From positions 1-36,733 of the forward strand of contig JAIXOZ010000011.1 in NCBI GenBank assembly GCA_027486495.1: DNA of 36,733 nucleotides. The letters are read 5' to 3'. A model generated the notes under the pieces. The model was not told the DNA's origin. It did no database searches and was given only the letters and a program-made list of their open reading frames with translations. The translations under genes were made by a program, and so were the position numbers. Positions 1 through 7,586 of the stretch are shown here, in pieces (position 1 is the first letter of the stretch; every line of letters begins with the position of its first letter). This DNA is from Comamonadaceae bacterium (GTDB lineage Bacteria; Pseudomonadota; Gammaproteobacteria; Burkholderiales; Burkholderiaceae_C).

Positions 1-1
1 G

Positions 2-940
2 TTACATCGAGATGACCTGAATGCCTGGCAAGGACGCTTCCTTGAACTCTTCTTCGTCAAAGGCCTTGTCGCCATCGTCCGACTCGATGCCGGTGATTTT
101 CAGGTCCTTGAAGCCGTGCAACTTGGCGTCCATCAGATGCGAGGGAACCACATTTTGCAAAGCCGCAAACATGTTTTCAATCCGGCCAGGGTGCTTCTTT
201 TGCCAATCGCGCAGCATGTTACCGACCTGCAGCCGCTGCAGGTTTTCCTGGCTGCCACACAGTGTGCAGGGGATGATGGGGAACTGTCGGTGCGCTGCCC
301 AACGGATGAGGTCAGACTCGGCCACGTAGGCCAGTGGACGGATCACCATGAACTCGCCGTTGTCGCTGACCAGTTTGGGCGGCATGCCCTTGAGCTTGCC
401 GCCAAAAAACATGTTCAGGAAGAAGGTTTGCAGCATGTCGTCGCGGTGGTGGCCAAGTGCCAGCTTGTTGCATTTGAGCTCCCGCGCCACCCGGTACAAA
501 ATGCCCCGGCGCAAACGCGAGCACAGGCTGCACATGGTCTTGCCTTCGGGGATCTTGTCCTTCACGATCGAGTACGTGTCTTGTGTCTCGATGTGGAACT
601 CCACGCCCAGATCTTTGAGGTAAGCCGGCAGGATGTGCTCAGGGAAACCCGGCTGCTTTTGGTCCAGGTTGACCGCCACCAGCTCGAAGTCCACCGGGGC
701 GCGGGCCTTCATCTTGAGCAAAATGTCGAGCATGCCGTAGCTGTCTTTGCCACCCGACATGCAAACCATGATGCGGTCGCCCGCTTCGATCAGGTTGAAG
801 TCGCTGATGGCCTGGCCCATCTGGCGGCACAGGCGTTTTTCGAGCTTGTGGGTTTCACGCTCGATCTTGATGGCTTTGGCAGCCTCTGATTCGGCTTGCG
901 CTTGTACCCAGGCGTTGTCTGCTGCTGTGTCTGTGTTCAT
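2..940 (-). CDS. ttcA: tRNA 2-thiocytidine(32) synthetase TtcA
   Basis: TtcA makes 2-thiocytidine at position 32 of some tRNAs. The enzyme is cytoplasmic, ATP-dependent and carries an iron-sulfur cluster. The protein has the PP-loop ATP pyrophosphatase motif SGGKDS (about residues 62-67 from the ATG) and the two cysteine pairs of the family, CSLC (137-140) and CTLC (225-228), which hold the cluster. The length of 312 aa is normal. I chose the ATG at 940 because GGTGA lies five bases upstream; a GTG at 952 in the same frame would add four residues. The start lies just before the stop of the upstream FolB-family gene, so ttcA is the last gene of a coupled operon with two FolB proteins and an SDR. 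The stop codon falls at the very edge of the window, so the gene is complete. Family identity is secure; the functional tie to pterin genes is unclear and may only be co-transcription. Confidence 0.96.
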   Translation of the reverse strand: MNTDTAADNAWVQAQAESEAAKAIKIERETHKLEKRLCRQMGQAISDFNLIEAGDRIMVCMSGGKDSYGMLDILLKMKARAPVDFELVAVNLDQKQPGFPEHILPAYLKDLGVEFHIETQDTYSIVKDKIPEGKTMCSLCSRLRRGILYRVARELKCNKLALGHHRDDMLQTFFLNMFFGGKLKGMPPKLVSDNGEFMVIRPLAYVAESDLIRWAAHRQFPIIPCTLCGSQENLQRLQVGNMLRDWQKKHPGRIENMFAALQNVVPSHLMDAKLHGFKDLKITGIESDDGDKAFDEEEFKEASLPGIQVISM

Positions 941-945
941 GAGGT

Positions 946-1317
946 TCACCACTGTCCGGTTTCCATGCGAATGGCCACTTCGCAGTCTTCAAAAATTTCA
1001 AGTTTGGCAATCTTGACGCGCACGCCCAACACGCCGGGCAATTGCATCAGGCGGTTCGAGACTTTGCCGATCAACGTTTCCAGCAGGTTGATGTGCTCAG
1101 CCGTGCATTCGTCGATGATGATTTTGCGCACTTTGCGGTAATCCAGCACCGAGTGGATGTCGTCGTCGCTGGGAAGCAGGGGCTGGGTGCCCAAGTTCAG
1201 CTCGGCATCGACCTGGATCGGTTGCGGGTCGGTTTTCTCGTGTTCGAGGATGCCCAGGTTGGCGTCAAAGCGCAAACCGGTCAGCTCCAGGGTTTGGTGT
1301 CCGGCTGGGGTTTTCAT
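946..1317 (-). CDS. folB: Dihydroneopterin aldolase family protein (FolB-like, copy 1)
   Basis: This 123-aa protein belongs to the FolB/FolX tunnelling-fold family. FolB converts dihydroneopterin to 6-hydroxymethyl-dihydropterin in folate synthesis; FolX epimerises dihydroneopterin triphosphate. The family Glu is in LGILEHEK near residue 25, the NLLETL segment is typical, and a lysine in VRVKIAKLE sits where the catalytic Lys of E. coli FolB lies. The ATG at 1317 overlaps the stop of the upstream FolB-family gene as ATGA, which implies translational coupling. The two tandem copies differ clearly in sequence, so they are not a recent duplication. I favour this copy as the aldolase, but the sequence alone does not separate aldolase from epimerase. 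Family membership is sure; the exact reaction is not. Confidence 0.85.
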   Translation of the reverse strand: MKTPAGHQTLELTGLRFDANLGILEHEKTDPQPIQVDAELNLGTQPLLPSDDDIHSVLDYRKVRKIIIDECTAEHINLLETLIGKVSNRLMQLPGVLGVRVKIAKLEIFEDCEVAIRMETGQW

Positions 1318-1709
1318 GTCGGGCTTTTGGTCTGAAAAATCTCAACCCCAACCGCTTCGCAGTCCGGGTACACATCGGGTTTGCAACTGGACAGGCGCAC
1401 CGCCTGCACCTGCGGATGGGCGATCAGCTCGCGCATCAGGTCATCGCACAAAGTCTCCTGCAACACGATGTGACCCTGGGCCACACGCTTGGCGATCACC
1501 TCGCGGATGAAATCGTAGTCCACCACCTCGGCCAAGTCGTCCTGCGTGGGTGTGGAGGCGCTGTAGGGCACGAACAGTTCCACATTGAAGACGATGCGTT
1601 GGGGCCCCAGCTTTTCAAAGTCGTGTGCACCGATGCGCACGTCCACTGTGTGGTTGCGCAAAAACAGTCGGCGGCAATTCAGAGCCAAGTTGGTCATGAG
1701 GTCGTTCAT
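1314..1709 (-). CDS. FolB/FolX-family protein (copy 2)
   Basis: A second FolB-family protein of 131 aa lies directly upstream of copy 1. It keeps the family Glu (IGAHDFEK) and a Lys in the C-terminal SCKPDVYPDCEAVGV segment that aligns with the catalytic Lys of FolB. The ATG at 1709 overlaps the stop of the SDR gene as ATGA, and its own stop overlaps the next start, so three genes are linked by 4-base overlaps. With a FolM-like SDR next door, this copy could act as a FolX-type epimerase for tetrahydromonapterin synthesis. That role is inferred from E. coli, where FolX and FolM form this branch. A second aldolase is the alternative. A longer reading from 1829 is an upstream extension inside the SDR gene and is not used. 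Confidence 0.82.
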   Translation of the reverse strand: MNDLMTNLALNCRRLFLRNHTVDVRIGAHDFEKLGPQRIVFNVELFVPYSASTPTQDDLAEVVDYDFIREVIAKRVAQGHIVLQETLCDDLMRELIAHPQVQAVRLSSCKPDVYPDCEAVGVEIFQTKSPT

Positions 1710-2479
1710 ACAGCGCCTATCGGGTCGGCCAAAAACATCACGTCCCGCGCCAAAGGCACCAGGTGCTGGCCGTTGTCCACGCAGACCGTGGTGCCCGTGA
1801 TGCAGGGGTTTTGCGCCAAAAAAACGCAAGTCGATGCCACTTGTGCCGGGTCGATCGGTTCGCGCAAGAGATTCACACGGCTGTTGCGGTCAAAGTTCGC
1901 TTGAGTTTGCGGGCCACTCAAAAACATCAAGCCTGGGGCCACGCCGCACACGCGCAAGGGGGCCAAGGCTTGTGCCTGCAAGGCCACGGCACGCTCCAGC
2001 GCCAGTTTGGACACGGTGTATGAAAAATAGTCCGGGTTCAGGTTGAACACCTTCTGGTCCAGGATGTGGACCACGCTGCGTTGGCCGGGAGTGGCCTTGG
2101 GTGAGGATTGCTGTGCCATCAGCGAGGCCAGCAACATGGGCGCGATCAAATTCACTTCCAGCTGCAGACGGGCACCGGGCAAATTCATGTGGTTGCCCTC
2201 GTCCGGCTCGAAAAGAGAGGCGTTGTTCACCAAGCAGTCGAGCGGGCCGTGGCTTTGCGCGATGTGCGCCATCATCTGTTCGACTTGGTCGCTCTGGGCC
2301 AGATCGGCTTGCACGCATTCCACATGGCCCCCTGCGGCCTGCAGTTCAGCCTGCAGTGCCTTGGCCGCATCGCCCGAGCGTTGGTAATGGCACCACACGC
2401 GCCAGCCCGCCGCCGCAAATTGGCGAACGATCTCGGCGCCCAGGCGGTGGGCGCCTCCGGTGACCAGAACTTGTTTCAT
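1706..2479 (-). CDS. SDR oxidoreductase, pteridine reductase (FolM/PTR1)-like
   Basis: A short-chain dehydrogenase/reductase of 257 aa. The N-terminal cofactor loop reads TGGAHRLG, that is TGxxxRxG, the variant known from pteridine reductases (PTR1) and FolM in place of the usual TGxxxGxG. An Arg there fits NADPH use. Further marks are the NNAS strand, a YTVSK catalytic Tyr/Lys box and a C-terminal GTTVCVDNG strand. FolM reduces dihydromonapterin or dihydrofolate; PTR1 reduces pterins. It is the first gene of a run with two FolB-family genes and ttcA, all overlapping, which supports a pterin role. A non-pterin SDR is possible, but motif and neighbours agree. The substrate is not proven. Confidence 0.85.
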   Translation of the reverse strand: MKQVLVTGGAHRLGAEIVRQFAAAGWRVWCHYQRSGDAAKALQAELQAAGGHVECVQADLAQSDQVEQMMAHIAQSHGPLDCLVNNASLFEPDEGNHMNLPGARLQLEVNLIAPMLLASLMAQQSSPKATPGQRSVVHILDQKVFNLNPDYFSYTVSKLALERAVALQAQALAPLRVCGVAPGLMFLSGPQTQANFDRNSRVNLLREPIDPAQVASTCVFLAQNPCITGTTVCVDNGQHLVPLARDVMFLADPIGAV

Positions 2480-2537
2480 GGATTTGAGCAGCGTGTGGTG
2501 GAAGGATGACTGGCCTGTAAAGGTCGGTTCAAGAAGC

Positions 2538-2609
2538 TTGTCACCCCGGACTCGATCCGGGGTTCATGCTTGTTTAACCGTGGCTGCCGGATCAAGTCCG
2601 GCATGACAA
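2538..2609. repeat. REP-like palindromic repeat (copy A)
   Basis: Two short hairpins lie back to back: CCCCGGA-CTCGA-TCCGGGG at 2544-2562 and GCCGGA-TCAAG-TCCGGC at 2585-2601. Outer ends TTGTCA and TGACAA are also inverted. It sits between the divergent SDR and methyltransferase genes. The same TGTCATCCCGG / CCGGGATGACA logic recurs at 13490-13610, so this is a dispersed intergenic family of the REP/BIME kind. I see no transposase nearby. Confidence 0.75.
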
Positions 2610-2701
2610 AGGGCTTCGCAGGATTTGGATTATCGGGCAACCGGCCCATGCCAACCATCGTTCGACGCAAACCCCCGTACACCTTCGGCGACAATCTCTG
2701 T

Positions 2702-3805
2702 GTGACCGCGCCCAACCTCAACACCTCGTCCGAGCTGACCCCACTTATTCACCAAGCCATTGCCCAAGCGGGTGACTGGATCGGTTTTGACCGTTTCATG
2801 GCCATGGCCTTGTACGAGCCGGGTCTGGGTTACTACACCAACGCCCTGCGAAAGTTCGGCGCCATGCCGTCCTCGGGCAGCGATTTTGTGACTGCGCCAG
2901 GGATGTCCCCGCTGTTTGGCCAAACCCTGGCCGTGCAGGTGCAAGAGGCTCTGCAGGCCACGGGCTCGGATGAAGTCTGGGAGTTTGGCGCGGGCACAGG
3001 CGCTTTGGCGCTGCAGCTGCTGGACAGCCTGGGCGATGCCGTGCGCCGTTACACCATCATCGATTTGTCAGGCACTTTGCGAGCCCGTCAGGCCGACACC
3101 TTGTTGAAACACGCCGACAAGGTGCGCTGGCTCGACGCCTGGCCCGACGCCATCGACGGCGTGGTGGTGGGCAACGAGGTGCTGGATGCCATGCCGGTGC
3201 AACTCTTGCAACGAACGCAGGGTCTCTGGCACGAGCGTGGTGTGGTCAGCGCCGGTGAGGAATTCGCTTGGCAAAACCGGCTCACCGATTTGCGTCCGCC
3301 TGTTGAGATTGAGGGCGAGCACGATTACCTGACCGAGATTCACCCCCAGGCCGAAGCCTTTGTTGCCAGCTTGGCCGAGCGTTTGCTCGCCGGCCAAGGT
3401 GGGGCGGCGTTTTTTCTGGATTACGGCTTTCCTGAGGGCGAATACTTTCACCCCCAGCGCCACATGGGCACCGTCATGTGCCACCAGTTGCACCAGGCCG
3501 ACGACAACCCGTTGGTGTCAGTGGGCCAAAAAGACATCACGGCCCATGTGAACTTCACCGGGGTGGCACTGGCCGCGCAAAACGCCGGGCTGCAGGTGCT
3601 GGGTTACGCCAGTCAAGCCTGGTTTTTGCTGAATCTGGGTCTGGCCGAGCGCATGGCCGAGGCCACTTTGGCCGAACGCAGCCAAGCGCAGCGCTTGGTC
3701 AACGAGCACGAAATGGGAGAGTTGTTCAAGGTCATCGGTTTTTCCACCTCGGCCAACTGGTCCGCCCAGGGCTTTGCCCGGGGTGACCGTTCGCACCGTC
3801 TTTAA
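2702..3805 (+). CDS. SAM-dependent methyltransferase, MidA/NDUFAF7 family
   Basis: This protein belongs to the DUF185/MidA family. The mitochondrial member NDUFAF7 methylates an arginine of complex I; the bacterial targets are mostly unknown. The family N-terminus is clear (GFDRFMAMALYEPGLGYY), followed by the SAM-binding glycine motif WEFGAGTGALA, VVGNEVLDAMPVQ, and FLDYGFPEGEY toward the C-terminus. From the GTG at 2702 it is 367 aa, which fits the family. The reading frame stays open upstream to 2570, but that part runs through the REP-like repeat and is unlike family N-termini, so I reject the longer start. An ATG at 2648 is a second option. The DUF2905 gene follows after 18 bases. Function beyond the family is inferred. 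Confidence 0.9.
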   Translation: MTAPNLNTSSELTPLIHQAIAQAGDWIGFDRFMAMALYEPGLGYYTNALRKFGAMPSSGSDFVTAPGMSPLFGQTLAVQVQEALQATGSDEVWEFGAGTGALALQLLDSLGDAVRRYTIIDLSGTLRARQADTLLKHADKVRWLDAWPDAIDGVVVGNEVLDAMPVQLLQRTQGLWHERGVVSAGEEFAWQNRLTDLRPPVEIEGEHDYLTEIHPQAEAFVASLAERLLAGQGGAAFFLDYGFPEGEYFHPQRHMGTVMCHQLHQADDNPLVSVGQKDITAHVNFTGVALAAQNAGLQVLGYASQAWFLLNLGLAERMAEATLAERSQAQRLVNEHEMGELFKVIGFSTSANWSAQGFARGDRSHRL

Positions 3806-3823
3806 ACGGCATCAAGGCACGCT

Positions 3824-4018
3824 ATGTTGCGCTGGCTCATCGTGGTGTTTCTGGCCCTGATCATTTTCAGTGGCTTGCAAAAATGGCTGCAAAAACTTGG
3901 TTTTGGCCACCTGCCCGGTGACTTTCGCTTTCGCTTGTTCGGGCGTGAATTTTTTTTACCCATCACCAGCACTTTGCTGCTGAGCATGCTGGCAGCGGGC
4001 ATTGCGCGCTGGGTGTGA
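3824..4018 (+). CDS. DUF2905 small membrane protein
   Basis: A 64-aa protein with two hydrophobic stretches (residues about 4-18 and 46-62) around a middle segment GHLPGDFRFRLFGREFFLP. The LPGD-F(x)F(x)P pattern and length are those of DUF2905, a family of small inner-membrane proteins of unknown function. It starts 18 bases after the methyltransferase and is probably co-transcribed with it. The sequence gives no catalytic clue. Confidence 0.88.
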   Translation: MLRWLIVVFLALIIFSGLQKWLQKLGFGHLPGDFRFRLFGREFFLPITSTLLLSMLAAGIARWV

Positions 4019-4070
4019 GCTGGCGAGCTGGCAAAAGCACACCCAGCACGAACGTGTTACAGTGCGGCAC

Positions 4071-4260
4071 GCCATTGGCGACTTATGCCCATTCGCTCTT
4101 CCAGAGCCGATAGCGCATCCCGGCAGAGGGATGCCAGTCTTGTCCTCCACTGTGCACATCGCCCGCCATGCTTACCTAAGCTGGGCCCAGACGATTTTTT
4201 GCTTCCCTTTTCATGCACCTCTGCACGGTGCGGTTGTTCGCCAAGCTTTACAGCTGGCAT
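4071..4260 (+). ncRNA. Candidate structured RNA, possibly 6S-like
   Basis: About 375 bases separate DUF2905 from the next gene. Inside lie a possible extended -10 (TGTTACAGT, about 4056-4064) and then a folded-looking segment. GCTCT-TCC-AGAGC (4095-4107) is followed by GAGCCGATA and the 7-bp hairpin GCATCCC-GGCAGA-GGGATGC (4115-4134), then a hairpin GCTT-ACCT-AAGC (4170-4181). TTGGCGA near 4075 can pair with TCGCCAA at 4238-4244 to close the whole. GAGCCGATA followed by a small hairpin recalls the 5' side of the central bubble of E. coli 6S RNA, and the roughly 190-base size fits. I am working from memory, so the class is tentative. A long 5' leader of the downstream gene is the alternative. 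Confidence 0.38.
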
Positions 4261-4395
4261 TCGAGGGAGCTTTTTGGCAGCAGGACATGCCAAGAATCGT
4301 TCCGCCAAACAGCCCCCAAGAGGGCAGAAAAAGCGGTTCGACCCCCTTCGTTAAAATACATGACTATTTCATATTGTTCACACCAACCCATCTCC

Positions 4396-4611
4396 ATGGG
4401 AAAATTCCGAATTCAGCCGTGCGTCAGGGCTTTGCCCAATGGCGCATTTGGTGCGCAAGTGTCCGTGGCCAGTGGCCGTGGCAGCGCCAGCACCGACCGT
4501 GTGATGCGGTTTGTGCCCGAATTCGCTACGCCTGCCGCCGCCAGCCAATACGCCCTCGATGAAGGCAAGTTGTGGGTGGAGCGCCAGACGACAAAACCGA
4601 TCCTGCTTTGA
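4396..4611 (+). CDS. Conserved-looking small protein of unknown function
   Basis: A 71-aa protein that I do not recognise. It begins MGKFRIQPCVR and includes SGRGSASTDRVMRF and a C-terminal ALDEGKLWVER. It looks soluble, with no signal peptide or membrane span. Codon use is like its neighbours, and it ends 14 bases before infA, which suggests co-transcription. An ATG at 4360 in the same frame would add 12 residues; neither start has a good ribosome site. The frame is open even further upstream, but that part covers the candidate RNA. It is probably a real gene because of its position and even composition. Its role is unknown. Confidence 0.6.
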   Translation: MGKFRIQPCVRALPNGAFGAQVSVASGRGSASTDRVMRFVPEFATPAAASQYALDEGKLWVERQTTKPILL

Positions 4612-4625
4612 GAAAGACGTTTTAA

Positions 4626-4886
4626 ATGGCTAAAGAAGAACTGATTGAACTGATGGGCGTGGTCAACGAGGTGTTGCCCGACACCCGTTTTCGCGTGACC
4701 CTGGACAACGGTCACCAATTGATTGCCTATTCCGCAGGCAAGATGCGCAAGAACCACATCCGCATTTTGGCGGGTGACCGCGTGACGCTCGAACTCTCGC
4801 CTTATGACCTGAGCAAAGGCCGCATCAGCTTCCGACACTTGGCAGGTCGCGCGCCCATGGCACCCCGCCGTCCGCCCGCCCGCTGA
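4626..4886 (+). CDS. infA: Translation initiation factor IF-1 (second-type copy)
   Basis: IF-1 binds the ribosomal A site during initiation. The protein is 86 aa, with the S1/OB-fold core MAKEELIEL...[16 protein letters not shown] and [12 protein letters not shown] 15-residue tail rich in Pro and Arg follows the normal IF-1 end (about 72 aa). Betaproteobacteria often carry two infA genes, one in the ribosomal protein operon and one elsewhere. The lack of ribosomal genes here and the tail suggest this is the second copy. A conserved IF-1 methionine-glutamine stretch is changed (ELMGVV), so some specialisation, for example to stress or cold, is possible but not shown. Confidence 0.95.
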   Translation: MAKEELIELMGVVNEVLPDTRFRVTLDNGHQLIAYSAGKMRKNHIRILAGDRVTLELSPYDLSKGRISFRHLAGRAPMAPRRPPAR

Positions 4887-4898
4887 TCTGACCGTTTC

Positions 4899-4926
4899 TT
4901 TGCGTTGACCTGCGTCAACGCGCAAA
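4899..4926. terminator. Imperfect hairpin between infA and trxC
   Basis: TTTGCGTTGAC (4899-4909) can pair with GTCAACGCGCAAA (4914-4926) around a CTGC loop, with a two-base bulge. No T-run follows. It could be a weak terminator of infA or a regulatory element for trxC. The sequence does not decide between them. Confidence 0.4.
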
Positions 4927-4980
4927 GCTCTTGAATCGCAGAACATGATCCCCAAGTGATTTTGAAACACAGGGGATTTC

Positions 4981-5427
4981 ATGACTGTTTCAGCAGATGC
5001 TTTGCACATTGTTTGCCCGCATTGCCACACCACCAACCGGGTGCGTGTGGCGGACATGCGCAATGCACCCGATTGCGGACAATGCCACCAAGCTTTGTTT
5101 GACGGACACCCGCTGGCGCTGGACGCTGCCAGCTTCGACAAGCACATCGGCCGCAGCCATGTGCCCGTGTTGGTCGATTTCTGGGCACCTTGGTGCGGTC
5201 CTTGCCGAATGATGGCCCCGGCCTATGAGCAAGCTGCGGGCCTCTTGGAGCCCCAAGTGCGCGTGGCCAAGCTCAACACCGAAGAAGCACAAGCCATCGC
5301 CGCCCGCTTCAACATCCGCAGCATCCCCACACTCGCTTTGTTTGTCGGTGGCAAAGAAGTGGCCCGTCAGGCCGGTGCTTTTCGCACAGCACAAGACATC
5401 GCCGATTGGACGCGTTCGCACCTCTGA
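4981..5427 (+). CDS. trxC: Thioredoxin 2 TrxC
   Basis: TrxC is a cytoplasmic disulfide reductase with an N-terminal zinc ribbon. The zinc cysteines are CPHC (12-15) and CGQC (32-35); the active site is WCGPC (71-75) in the thioredoxin fold; the cis-Pro loop is in RSIPTL. At 148 aa the length matches E. coli TrxC. AGGGGA sits before the ATG. In E. coli trxC is under OxyR control; no clear OxyR site is visible here. It converges on cca, with 34 bases between the stop codons. Confidence 0.97.
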   Translation: MTVSADALHIVCPHCHTTNRVRVADMRNAPDCGQCHQALFDGHPLALDAASFDKHIGRSHVPVLVDFWAPWCGPCRMMAPAYEQAAGLLEPQVRVAKLNTEEAQAIAARFNIRSIPTLALFVGGKEVARQAGAFRTAQDIADWTRSHL

Positions 5428-5461
5428 GTGCTGACAGGGGCTCGCGCCCAAAAAGCCGCCG

Positions 5462-6715
5462 TTAAAGCGATGCCATTGTGATGGCTTTGACCCGCGCTTG
5501 GGTGATTTGTAAGCCAATTTCCGGCCCCTTCAGGCCGTGGGCCGCTGCCGCCTGCGCTATGGGCGCAGTCTCGACCGACAGGGCTGCTTGTTGTGCGTGG
5601 AGCAAACGCGCGGCTTGCGGGTAAGCCGCCTCTTCCAAGCCCAATCTTCCTCGCGCATCGCACTCGCAGGCTTGCAGCACCCGCGCAAAGCGCTCGGGCT
5701 GGCGAATGGCGTCACAACGGTCCAGCAAGCGCATCAAGGCCTCTGGCCCCAGTTCGGCACTGCGGTGGATGTTGCCGTGCTCGCGCGCCACCACCTCGGC
5801 CAGTTCCTTGCAATCGGTCGGCACACGCAGGCGCTCGCACACCTTGTGCAACAGCTTCACACTGCGGCCTTCGTGGCCAATGTGGCGGGGCAGCACGTCA
5901 GCGGGTGTGGTGCCTTTGCCCAGGTCGTGCATCAGGCAGGCCACACGCACCGACAGCGGTGTGTTCAGGCGGGCGGCCATGTCCATCACCAGCATCATGT
6001 GCACGCCTGTGTCCACCTCGGGGTGGTATTCGGGGCGTTGGGGCACGCCCCAGAGGCGGTCCAACTCGGGCAGCAACACTTTGAGCGCACCGCACTCGCG
6101 CAGCACCTCGAACATGCGTGAGGGTTGGGTGCTCATCAGGCCTTTGGCCAGTTCTTGCCAGACGCGCTCAGGCACCAGGTGGTCGGCTTCGCCGTCCTCC
6201 ACCATCTCGCGCATGAGCGCCATGGTTTCGGCGGCCACAGAAAAGTCGGCAAAGCGTGCGGCAAAGCGGGCCAGCCGCAGAATGCGCACGGGGTCTTCGG
6301 TAAACGCGTGTGTGACATGGCGCAGCACTTTGGCTTGCAGGTCGCGCTGGCCGCCGTAGGGGTCGACTATTTGTTCTGTCCAGGTGCTGGGGGCTTGGTG
6401 CGCCAGAGCCTCGGGCACGGCCATGGCGTTGACCGTGAGGTCACGCCGGGCCAGGTCTTCTTCGAGCGTGACGTCGGGCGCGGCCTGCACCGCAAAGCCT
6501 TTGTAGCCCCGCGCCGTCTTGCGCTCGGTGCGGGCCAGGGCATATTCCTCGCGGGTTTTGGGTTGCAAAAACACCGGAAAGTCTTTGCCCACAGGGACAA
6601 AGCCTTGTGCGGTCATGGCTTCGGGCGTGCTGCCCACCACCACCCAGTCGCGGTCGTTCACGCTCTGGCCCATCAAGGCATCACGCACCGCACCGCCAAC
6701 CACAAAGACTTGCAT
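5462..6715 (-). CDS. cca: CCA-adding tRNA nucleotidyltransferase with HD domain
   Basis: Adds or repairs the 3' CCA of tRNA. It is a class II nucleotidyltransferase: GGAVRD (7-12), the metal Asp pair in NDRDW (21, 23), ERKTARGYKGF, and RRDLTVNAMA. A C-terminal HD phosphohydrolase domain (VDTGVHMM...MHDLGKGTTP) makes it the multifunctional gammaproteobacterial/betaproteobacterial type. The length of 417 aa is close to E. coli Cca (412). The ATG at 6715 lies 14 bases after the GST stop, so the two are likely co-transcribed. Confidence 0.97.
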   Translation of the reverse strand: MQVFVVGGAVRDALMGQSVNDRDWVVVGSTPEAMTAQGFVPVGKDFPVFLQPKTREEYALARTERKTARGYKGFAVQAAPDVTLEEDLARRDLTVNAMAVPEALAHQAPSTWTEQIVDPYGGQRDLQAKVLRHVTHAFTEDPVRILRLARFAARFADFSVAAETMALMREMVEDGEADHLVPERVWQELAKGLMSTQPSRMFEVLRECGALKVLLPELDRLWGVPQRPEYHPEVDTGVHMMLVMDMAARLNTPLSVRVACLMHDLGKGTTPADVLPRHIGHEGRSVKLLHKVCERLRVPTDCKELAEVVAREHGNIHRSAELGPEALMRLLDRCDAIRQPERFARVLQACECDARGRLGLEEAAYPQAARLLHAQQAALSVETAPIAQAAAAHGLKGPEIGLQITQARVKAITMASL

Positions 6716-6729
6716 GGCAGTTGTTTGAC

Positions 6730-7413
6730 TCAGGGAGCCACCCGGAAGGGCTCTTCAAAGTCGATGAAGTCCTTTTCTGCCAAAGCGTCGTCGATCCAGG
6801 CCTTCACGCCGGGCAGGGCGCACACGCGCTCCATATAGGCGGCCACATCGGCAGGCACGGGCAGTGCGTAGGTTTTCAGACGCATCACCACCGGGGCATA
6901 GTAGGCATCGGCCACGGTGAAATGCCCAAACAGCATCGGGCCGCCGTGTTCTTGCAGCAGACCACTCCAGAGGCTGCAGATGCGGTCCAGATCGGCGCGC
7001 ACGGCGGGTTTGTCGCGCAAGGCCAGTGCGCCGATGTCAGGCAGGTGGGCCTCGATGTTCATCGGGCAGGCGCTGCGCAGGCCCGTAAAGCCGCTGTGCA
7101 TTTCGGCGCAGACGCTTCGTGCGCGAGCCCGGGCGGCGCGGTCTTGCGGCCACAGCTGCTTTTCGGGGTACTGCTCGGCCACGTATTCGGCAATCGCCAG
7201 GGTGTCCCACACGGCCAGACCGTCGTGCACCAGCACGGGCACCTTGCCCACCGGGTTGACATCTTTGAGCGCTGCCTTGAACTGCGAGTCGGGCGCGAAG
7301 CTGTCAAAGCGGACAAAGACCTCTTCAAAGTCAATGCCCGCCTGGCGCAGCAGCACCCAAGGGCGCATGGACCAAGACGAATAGTTTTTGTTGGCGATGT
7401 AGAGCTGGATCAT
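6730..7413 (-). CDS. Glutathione S-transferase family protein
   Basis: A 227-aa GST. The N-terminal thioredoxin-like domain includes NKNYSSWSMRPWVLL and the cis-Pro loop NPVGKVPVL, with VWDTLAIAEYV for the glutathione gamma-glutamyl site. An all-helical C-terminal domain includes GHFTVADAYYAPVV, the usual hydrophobic staple region. The SSWSMRP motif suggests a Ser as the active-site residue. The start ATG at 7413 follows GGGAAAAAACA. A longer reading from 7440 adds nine residues with no support. Substrate unknown; it lies upstream of cca. Confidence 0.93.
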   Translation of the reverse strand: MIQLYIANKNYSSWSMRPWVLLRQAGIDFEEVFVRFDSFAPDSQFKAALKDVNPVGKVPVLVHDGLAVWDTLAIAEYVAEQYPEKQLWPQDRAARARARSVCAEMHSGFTGLRSACPMNIEAHLPDIGALALRDKPAVRADLDRICSLWSGLLQEHGGPMLFGHFTVADAYYAPVVMRLKTYALPVPADVAAYMERVCALPGVKAWIDDALAEKDFIDFEEPFRVAP

Positions 7414-7490
7414 TGTTTTTTCCCGTGAATCAGAGCCCATATGTTAGCGGTCATGGCGGTCAATAAGGGACAGATTGCACCGCTGAGGTG

Positions 7491-7558
7491 TGTGAGGGGT
7501 TGCGGCGGGTGACGATTTTCGGTACCCCGTTATGAGGAACCCGCCGCATCCCCTCACA
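7491..7558. repeat. Long inverted repeat, 20-bp stem with 28-base loop
   Basis: TGTGAGGGGTTGCGGCGGGT at 7491-7510 is the inverse of 7539-7558, with a single mismatch (T/A at the tenth base). The loop is 28 bases. It fills most of the 173-base gap between the NDUFA9-like gene and the GST on the minus strand. No T-run follows on either side, so a standard terminator is unlikely. The flank 7466-7476 carries GGGACAGATTG, a motif I associate with REP-type elements. A small non-autonomous mobile repeat or an attenuating hairpin are both possible. Confidence 0.7.
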
Positions 7559-7586
7559 TATTCACCCAAGCGTTTCGCGATGGAAA

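Noticed and set aside
4002..4562. A 186-codon open frame across the infA upstream region
   Set aside because: It runs through the candidate RNA and is out of frame with the better-supported 71-aa gene.
7440..7560. An integron attC-like site
   Set aside because: The inverted repeat lacks the paired core sites of attC, and no integrase or cassette array is present.
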